A stretch of 64,000 bases of DNA, from NCBI RefSeq assembly GCF_042652345.1, contig NZ_JBHSJJ010000024.1, positions 1-64,000 on the forward strand, read 5' to 3'. The translations under genes were made by a program, and so were the position numbers. Source of the stretch: Negadavirga shengliensis. GTDB lineage: Bacteria; Bacteroidota; Bacteroidia; Cytophagales; Cyclobacteriaceae. The notes under the pieces are model-generated. The model was not told where the DNA came from. It saw only the letters and a program-made list of their open reading frames with translations, and made no database searches. How positions within the stretch are numbered: the stretch's first letter is position 1; every line of letters begins with the position of its first letter. Below are positions 60,102-64,000 of this stretch, piece after piece.

Positions 60102-60746
60102 ATGACCATGAGAATCAATTTTTACCATGTCCTGGTTTTGCTTTTAAGTCTTGGCATATTCTCCTGTGTGGGAGAAGAAGGCCCTATGGGCTTGCCAGGG
60201 GAACAGGGGTTACAGGGCGAGCAGGGACCTCAAGGCCCTCCAGGCGAACAAGGAGCGGCCGGTCCCCAGGGTGAACAAGGCGAACAGGGTCCCCAAGGTC
60301 CGCCTGGAGAGACCGGTCCCCAGGGACCGCAAGGCCCAGCAGGAGAGGATGGGAATGCCAATGTCGTGTTGTATGAGTTCGGTGAACAGGTATTTACCAA
60401 TTCACTGAACCTGCAGCTGACCATTTCCAGGGAACAGGTGGATTCAAGCTTGATGCTGGTATATTACAATCCCCTGTCAGAGGCCCTGACAGCCTGGTAC
60501 CAGATGCCTGGCATGGGACCGGGGGGCAGTTATCATACCCGGTATTTTATCTTTCAGAGTAATGATTCACCGAGCGTTTACACCTTGGGCATAAGAACTG
60601 TCAACGCCAACGGTTCTGCATATGGAATAGCGGTCACCTACAGGAAAATCAAGGTGTTGTTCGCTGAGGCCTCCTTAATCATCAACGCAAAAGTTGACTG
60701 GGGAGACTATGAAGCCGTAAAGTCATATTTTGAGCTGGAAGATTAG
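60102..60746 (+). CDS. Collagen-like lipoprotein
   Basis: A 214-residue lipoprotein: signal with lipobox IFSC (Cys at about residue 22), then about 20 perfect Gly-X-Y triplets (GPMGLPGEQGLQGEQGPQG onward, about residues 27-86) without interruption, rich in Gln-Gly-Pro and Glu-Gln. A beta-rich globular domain of about 125 residues follows (VVLYEFGEQVF, LMLVYYNPLSEALTAWYQMPG, YFIFQSNDSPSVYTLGIR). The repeats should form a trimeric triple-helical stalk on the cell surface that displays the C-terminal head. Polar X and Y residues replace the hydroxyproline stability of animal collagen. Met1 and Met3 are both possible starts. Function unknown: adhesion or matrix role. Confidence 0.9.
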   Translation: MTMRINFYHVLVLLLSLGIFSCVGEEGPMGLPGEQGLQGEQGPQGPPGEQGAAGPQGEQGEQGPQGPPGETGPQGPQGPAGEDGNANVVLYEFGEQVFTNSLNLQLTISREQVDSSLMLVYYNPLSEALTAWYQMPGMGPGGSYHTRYFIFQSNDSPSVYTLGIRTVNANGSAYGIAVTYRKIKVLFAEASLIINAKVDWGDYEAVKSYFELED

Positions 60747-60923
60747 TGTGCCCGCGTTCGGGGAAATGACACCGGCCGGTATATCTATTCGACCAATTGT
60801 TACAGATAGGTCCGTCAGTTGTGGGATTTTTTAAATATTATTCTTTTTTACTTTTTGGGAAAATTAATCAGTGTAGATAGATTTTTATCCTGGTCAGTTT
60901 TATAATGCTAGGGATACGGACTA

Positions 60924-60953
60924 ATGGGCTGTGGAAACACAGCCCATTTTTTT
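60924..60953 (+). terminator. Strong intrinsic terminator after the collagen-like gene
   Basis: ATGGGCTGTG (60924-60933), tetraloop GAAA and CACAGCCCAT (60938-60947) form a perfect 10-bp stem followed by seven T. It lies about 180 bases after the collagen-like stop; the intervening AT-rich bases form a long 3' untranslated region or a separate small transcript. Confidence 0.88.
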
Positions 60954-61016
60954 CTCTATCGGTAAAACTTTGTTTTTATGTAGTAAATTGAAAGCCAAAC
61001 AAGGACAACCCCTATT

Positions 61017-61682
61017 ATGACACAGATTGCCAAATTATATGGATCGCCTATAAAAATCAATGTGAAGCTGGAGGATATGCCCCATAATGTTTTCAGAAGG
61101 CTTCTGTTGCCTGAAAATACCAACATGATGCAGTTACATGCAGTAATCCAACTTGCGATGGGTTGGGAGTTTTCCCATCTTTTTCAGTTTAGTGACAAGA
61201 AATATAAAGGAAATATCATCGCATCATATGGCCAGGATGATGGTTTTGGGGATTTTATGGAGAATGAAAAAGAGGCCCATTTGGTAAGTTTGAAAAAGGA
61301 TTTTTTGGAAAAAGGGGAAAGGAAGCCATTTTGGTATTGGTATGATTTTGGGGATGATTGGTGGCATAAAATTACCTTCTTAAAACCAAGCAAAAAAGAC
61401 CTCGAGTTATACAGTGCCGCTCCTGTCTGTGTAGAAGCCCATGGAAAATGCCCTCCGGAGGATGTGGGTGGGCCATGGGGCTATTCGGCTTTTTGTGAGG
61501 CCATCAATGACAAAAAACATCCGGAATACAAGGAATACAGGGAATGGTTGGGTTTGAATTTGAAAGCGAAATATGATTTTGAAACTGTTGATACTGAAGC
61601 GATCAACCAGGATCTTGAATCTTATTTTTTCTCCAGGTATTGGAAGAGGAACACAAAAAAATCTTTTTCCGAGGGCTGGTGA
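61017..61682 (+). CDS. Plasmid pRiA4b ORF-3-like protein
   Basis: A 221-residue protein of the pRiA4b ORF-3 (MM3350-like) family: YGSPIKINVKLEDMPHNVFRRLLLP, MMQLHAVIQLAMGWEFSHLFQF, FWYWYDFGDDWWHKITFLKP, CVEAHGKCPPEDVGGPWGYSAFCEAI and HPEYKEYREWLG. The DFGDDW and CPPEDVGG segments are the family hallmarks. The structure is a ubiquitin-like fold with helical additions; no molecular role is established. It is a single gene, bounded upstream by the terminator at 60924 and converging on clpP with a 106-base gap. Confidence 0.93.
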   Translation: MTQIAKLYGSPIKINVKLEDMPHNVFRRLLLPENTNMMQLHAVIQLAMGWEFSHLFQFSDKKYKGNIIASYGQDDGFGDFMENEKEAHLVSLKKDFLEKGERKPFWYWYDFGDDWWHKITFLKPSKKDLELYSAAPVCVEAHGKCPPEDVGGPWGYSAFCEAINDKKHPEYKEYREWLGLNLKAKYDFETVDTEAINQDLESYFFSRYWKRNTKKSFSEGW

Positions 61683-61788
61683 CCCGTGAACGGTTTTGGT
61701 TTAGGGTCAATTTGTTGGGTAAGGTGTTTCCCTGAAAGATTGAAGTGGATGATATACAGCAGAAGGGCTGGAAAAAATACTGCATGGC

Positions 61789-62454
61789 TTAATTGACACT
61801 TCCTCCGAATAAAGTAACCTGTGCTTCTGAATCTTTTAGCATCACCACATCATGGGTGTTGCCAAGAATTTCATCCACAAATCCCAATTCCTTGGCCTCC
61901 GGGGCAGTCATGAATTTATCCCGCAGGAATATGGCTTCTACCTCCTTCCAGGAATGCCCCGTGTTATTGCCGATCAACTGGAAAAGCTGTACCTGTAGGC
62001 GTTCCTGTTCCCGCGTGGCGATACGTACGTCTTCCGTATACCCCTTGGCTCCGCCACTAGCCGGATGCATATGGATGGTGGCATGAGGAAGCGCCACCCT
62101 TTTTCCTTTCTCCCCTGAGGTCAAAAGGGCTGTAGACATGCTTCCCGTAAATCCTACCGCCACGGTAGAAACCGGAGCGGAAATCATTTGGATGGTGTCG
62201 TAAATGGCCAAGCCGGCGTAGACACTGCCTCCGGGGCTTTGAATATACAAGTCAATTGTCTTGTGCGGGTCCTGGCTATTGAGAAACAGTAGTTGAGCCA
62301 CGACCAGATTGGCTACCTGGTCATCTATAGGTGTACCCAAAAAGATAATGCGTTCTTTTAGCAGAAGACTGTAAATGTCATACACCCGTCCCCCATGTTC
62401 ATGGTTATCAATTACCATGGGCACTACCTGGGAATGTATCGTGGTATTTGTCAT
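61789..62454 (-). CDS. clpP: ATP-dependent Clp protease proteolytic subunit
   Basis: A 221-residue serine peptidase that forms tetradecameric chambers with ClpX/A/C. The triad can be placed: Ser105 in GFTGSMSTALLTSGEKGKR, His130 in IHMHPASGG and Asp179 in FLRDKFMTAPEAKELGFVDEIL. RIIFLGTPIDD and DLYIQSPGGSVYAGLAIYDTI are typical. The surroundings of the triad differ from the canonical forms (GQAASM, HQP), which marks it as a diverged family member; whether it is the main ClpP or a paralogue cannot be decided here. No clpX is adjacent; clpS is at 1914. It is a single gene, 75 bases from the small protein gene upstream. Confidence 0.92.
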   Translation of the reverse strand: MTNTTIHSQVVPMVIDNHEHGGRVYDIYSLLLKERIIFLGTPIDDQVANLVVAQLLFLNSQDPHKTIDLYIQSPGGSVYAGLAIYDTIQMISAPVSTVAVGFTGSMSTALLTSGEKGKRVALPHATIHMHPASGGAKGYTEDVRIATREQERLQVQLFQLIGNNTGHSWKEVEAIFLRDKFMTAPEAKELGFVDEILGNTHDVVMLKDSEAQVTLFGGSVN

Positions 62455-62529
62455 AGCGGGGTCAGATTTTTAATGAAAATTATTTCCTTCGTCTCCGGAG
62501 GTTAACAATAACGGTATCCTTCTATGAGT

Positions 62530-62805
62530 TTACAGGTTGAGACCAAATATACGACGGATTCGTTCCATGAATTTTGGATGATTGCCCGAATGAAATACTT
62601 CATTTTCCACCGCCTTTATTTCCTCACGAAGCTGCCTTCGGCCATATTTTTGGATGAGTTCGTAGGAGGCTTTCTGGGCAGCCAGATCAATACGCAGATC
62701 GTGGCTGAGAAGCAAACGGGCATTCATGACCAGCCTGTCTTGAGGGGAACCGCTCTTCAATAAGTGGGTTTCCAACGCTTTTATTTCAAGCAATGAAGTC
62801 CTCAT
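62530..62805 (-). CDS. Small helical protein paired with the sigma factor
   Basis: A 91-residue, mostly helical, charged protein (LLEIKALETHLLKSG, NARLLLSHDLRIDLAAQKAS, YGRRQLREEIKAVENEVF) ending in a basic FMERIRRIFGLNL segment. It has no membrane helix and no zinc-binding His-Cys motif, so it is not an ordinary anti-sigma factor. Its first 20 bases overlap the end of the sigma-factor gene, which strongly suggests translational coupling and a linked function. The RLLLSHDLRIDLAAQKASYEL part recalls the short cytoplasmic regions of Bacteroidota anti-sigma proteins. The function is unknown. Confidence 0.7.
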   Translation of the reverse strand: MRTSLLEIKALETHLLKSGSPQDRLVMNARLLLSHDLRIDLAAQKASYELIQKYGRRQLREEIKAVENEVFHSGNHPKFMERIRRIFGLNL

Positions 62806-63328
62806 AATGCAATGTTTTTTCTTTTACCTTGTCTCTGACTTTTTCCAGGCACTTGTATTTCTGGACCGTCGCCGATCGCGTGGTGGCATAGCCAAACGAA
62901 GCAGACAGTTCTTCCATACTCAGGTGGTCGTAGTAAAAAGCTTTTAACATTTCCATGCACTTTTTTCCGGACGCTTCCAGCAACTCAACGATTTTGTTGC
63001 CCAATCCATGGTTTGCTTCGTCCTGGCTTATTAAATCCTCATGATCCTCGAGTTCCTGAAAATGACTGATTTCATGCCGTCTGTTGAACCAAAGGTGCTT
63101 GGCAATACCAAACAGGTAGGCTTTTTCACTCTTCTTTAAAACAAAACCGGGAGAGACTGCCTTTTCATAGAAAATGACCAGACTATCCTGAAAGATATCT
63201 TTGGCATCCTCTAAGGTGCCGCCGTTTTTTTTGACATATCCGGCTACTGAGGGGAATGATTGCCGGTACATGTCAAGAAAAAAACTTTCCCGGCTTTTTG
63301 GGTTTTTTAGCTTGTCTTTCAGTTTCAT
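62786..63328 (-). CDS. RNA polymerase sigma factor (ECF-type, sigma-70 family)
   Basis: A 180-residue sigma factor. Region 2: FPSVAGYVKKNGGTLEDAKDIFQDSLVIFYEKA (about 26-58), the core-binding and -10 recognition helix. KAYLFGIAKHLWFNRR follows. Region 4 (about 118-170) has CMEMLKAFYYDHLSMEELSASFGYATTRSATVQKYKCLEKVR, the helix-turn-helix for the -35 element. It belongs to the Bacteroidota type with DIFQDSL and KYKCL motifs. An ordinary transmembrane anti-sigma gene is absent; a 91-residue protein overlaps the 3' end instead. Upstream 387 bases are shared with the divergent ABC-F gene. Confidence 0.92.
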   Translation of the reverse strand: MKLKDKLKNPKSRESFFLDMYRQSFPSVAGYVKKNGGTLEDAKDIFQDSLVIFYEKAVSPGFVLKKSEKAYLFGIAKHLWFNRRHEISHFQELEDHEDLISQDEANHGLGNKIVELLEASGKKCMEMLKAFYYDHLSMEELSASFGYATTRSATVQKYKCLEKVRDKVKEKTLHYEDFIA

Positions 63329-63715
63329 GGCATTAACCGTTGGGTCTTTAGGATATGTGTGGAATTTAACTGAAACATCACTCTCTTAATTAATTTTTTT
63401 AAGATTTTTTTTCGTTTTAAAATAACCTGCCTAAATTTACAACATTATGAAGTTTTGTATTTTTCTATAATCTATTTGCCTTATTCCTTTTAAGGTACGG
63501 CTCCTTGAGATACCAACTATACAGGGAGGTTTGACTTCATATATACCCACCATTCAATCAATTATTTACTGATTAACAAGCTTTAGTGGCATCCCTTGGA
63601 GGGCACTTTGGCTTTAAACATCTTGAAATCATGAAAATTTTAGTTTCTGTTTCCGCCCTTGCAATAAGTCTGTTGCATGTCTTCAAAATGATTTTTCAAC
63701 CAAAAGAAACAAATC
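63329..63715. other. Divergent intergenic region between sigma factor and ABC-F genes
   Basis: About 390 AT-rich bases. A plus-strand frame of 63 codons (63586-63777) runs into the ABC-F start in another phase and is judged a chance ORF. The promoters of both flanking genes must lie here. No terminator, riboswitch or repeat is recognised. Confidence 0.45.
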
Positions 63716-64000
63716 ATGTCGCTCATCGCCGAAAAACTTACTTATACCACTGCTGCTGGCAGCACCTTATTCGATGACCTGGATTTTTCCCTGGAAAAGG
63801 GGGTGACGGTGGGGATCACCGGGAAAAATGGCATGGGGAAATCCCTCCTGCTACAGATACTCGCCGGGAAACTGCTGCCCTCATCCGGTCAGGTCCACCG
63901 GAAGGGGAGCTTATGGCATGTTCCCCAGCACTTCGGGCAGTTTGACAGGCTCGCCGTGGAAAAGGCGTTGGAGATCAATGGAATCTTGAAATCTTTGGAA
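63716..64000 (+). CDS. ABC-F-type ATP-binding protein, 5' part (runs off the window)
   Basis: The open frame from ATG 63716 continues to the last base (95 codons visible). It starts MSLIAEKLTYTTAAGSTLFD, then VGITGKNGMGKSLLLQILAG, a complete Walker A, and LPSSGQVHRKGSLWHVPQHFG, which holds the Q-loop with Pro-Gln. The absence of a membrane domain and the closeness of the start to the P loop fit soluble ABC-F proteins (two ATPase domains acting at the ribosome), some of which give antibiotic resistance. Only the first domain is partly visible, so the subgroup cannot be set. It is divergent from the sigma-factor gene. Confidence 0.85.
   Translation, partial: MSLIAEKLTYTTAAGSTLFDDLDFSLEKGVTVGITGKNGMGKSLLLQILAGKLLPSSGQVHRKGSLWHVPQHFGQFDRLAVEKALEINGILKSLE

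Noticed and set aside
60102..60408. CRISPR-like or tandem DNA repeat in the collagen gene
   Set aside because: The periodicity is that of Gly-X-Y codons in a protein-coding frame, without spacers or constant repeats.
63586..63777. 63-codon ORF before the ABC-F gene
   Set aside because: It overlaps the ABC-F start in another phase and ends in a His/Cys/Trp-rich tail that is simply the shifted reading of the ATPase N terminus.

Overview
The window looks like a chromosomal segment of a member of the Bacteroidota, most likely a Cytophagales / Cyclobacteriaceae-type marine heterotroph. This is inferred from gene content, since no rRNA is present. The evidence is a ThrA aspartokinase-homoserine dehydrogenase followed by ThrB and ThrC, many Bacteroidota-type lipoproteins with acidic residues after the lipid cysteine, SSS-family symporters, Gfo/Idh/MocA, DUF1349, FG-GAP and sialidase-like secreted proteins, a GAF-AraC regulator, and promoters of the TTG-N20-TAnnTTTG kind. 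No rRNA operon, CRISPR array, complete insertion sequence, phage or SusC/SusD pair is visible.

Layout. 0-2.2 kb: a Crp/Fnr-like regulator lacking its DNA-binding end, a structured palindromic repeat, tRNA-Ala(GGC) with its terminator, a decayed second tRNA whose arms are replaced by palindromes, then recR and clpS. 2.2-7.6 kb: an SSS symporter, an initiating sugar transferase, an alkyltransferase-like protein overlapping an MscS channel gene, an SDR and a head-GIN (DUF2807) protein. 7.6-12.6 kb: thrABC, preceded by a promoter, a threonine-rich leader ORF and a terminator hairpin, together a candidate attenuator. 12.6-18.5 kb: a frameshifted CarboxypepD_reg-like gene, an ABC-ATPase fragment, a secreted Kelch protein, a YdjC-like deacetylase, a phosphohexomutase-like protein missing every catalytic motif, a secreted metallophosphoesterase and a small charged ORF.

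18.7-31.2 kb is an accessory carbohydrate region: a four-gene block of three lipoproteins plus a DUF1349 protein, a glycosidase-like TIM-barrel protein, a Gfo/Idh/MocA oxidoreductase, and a rightward operon (DUF1349 lipoprotein, FG-GAP protein, fucose-isomerase-like protein, sialidase-like lipoprotein, DapA/NanA-type aldolase, SSS symporter). These could together release, isomerise, cleave and import one sugar or acidic sugar, but the substrate cannot be read from sequence. 31.2-40 kb: topoisomerase IB overlapping a GH13 glucan enzyme, a histidine kinase next to a membrane four-helix sensor with no output domain, an HTTM protein, pgi, and a gene-poor stretch ending in a terminator that may hold a small RNA.

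40-64 kb: a DegT/StrS aminotransferase, an outer-membrane-type protein, a secreted propeller-like protein, an F420-reductase-like NAD(P)-binding protein, a flavin reductase, an FG-GAP protein, DUF302, a serpin lipoprotein, a VOC protein, DoxX, DUF72, a MacB/FtsX-type permease, a DHFR-like reductase, an AraC regulator, a YwnA-like Rrf2 regulator and its NmrA-like neighbour sharing near-identical dyad operators, an alpha/beta hydrolase broken by one in-frame TAA, an AhpD-like protein, a GAF-AraC regulator, a collagen-like lipoprotein, a pRiA4b ORF-3 protein, ClpP, a sigma factor with an overlapping small partner gene, and the start of an ABC-F ATPase. Short intergenic repeat modules recur at 36.4, 49.9-50.0 and 54.0-54.1 kb.
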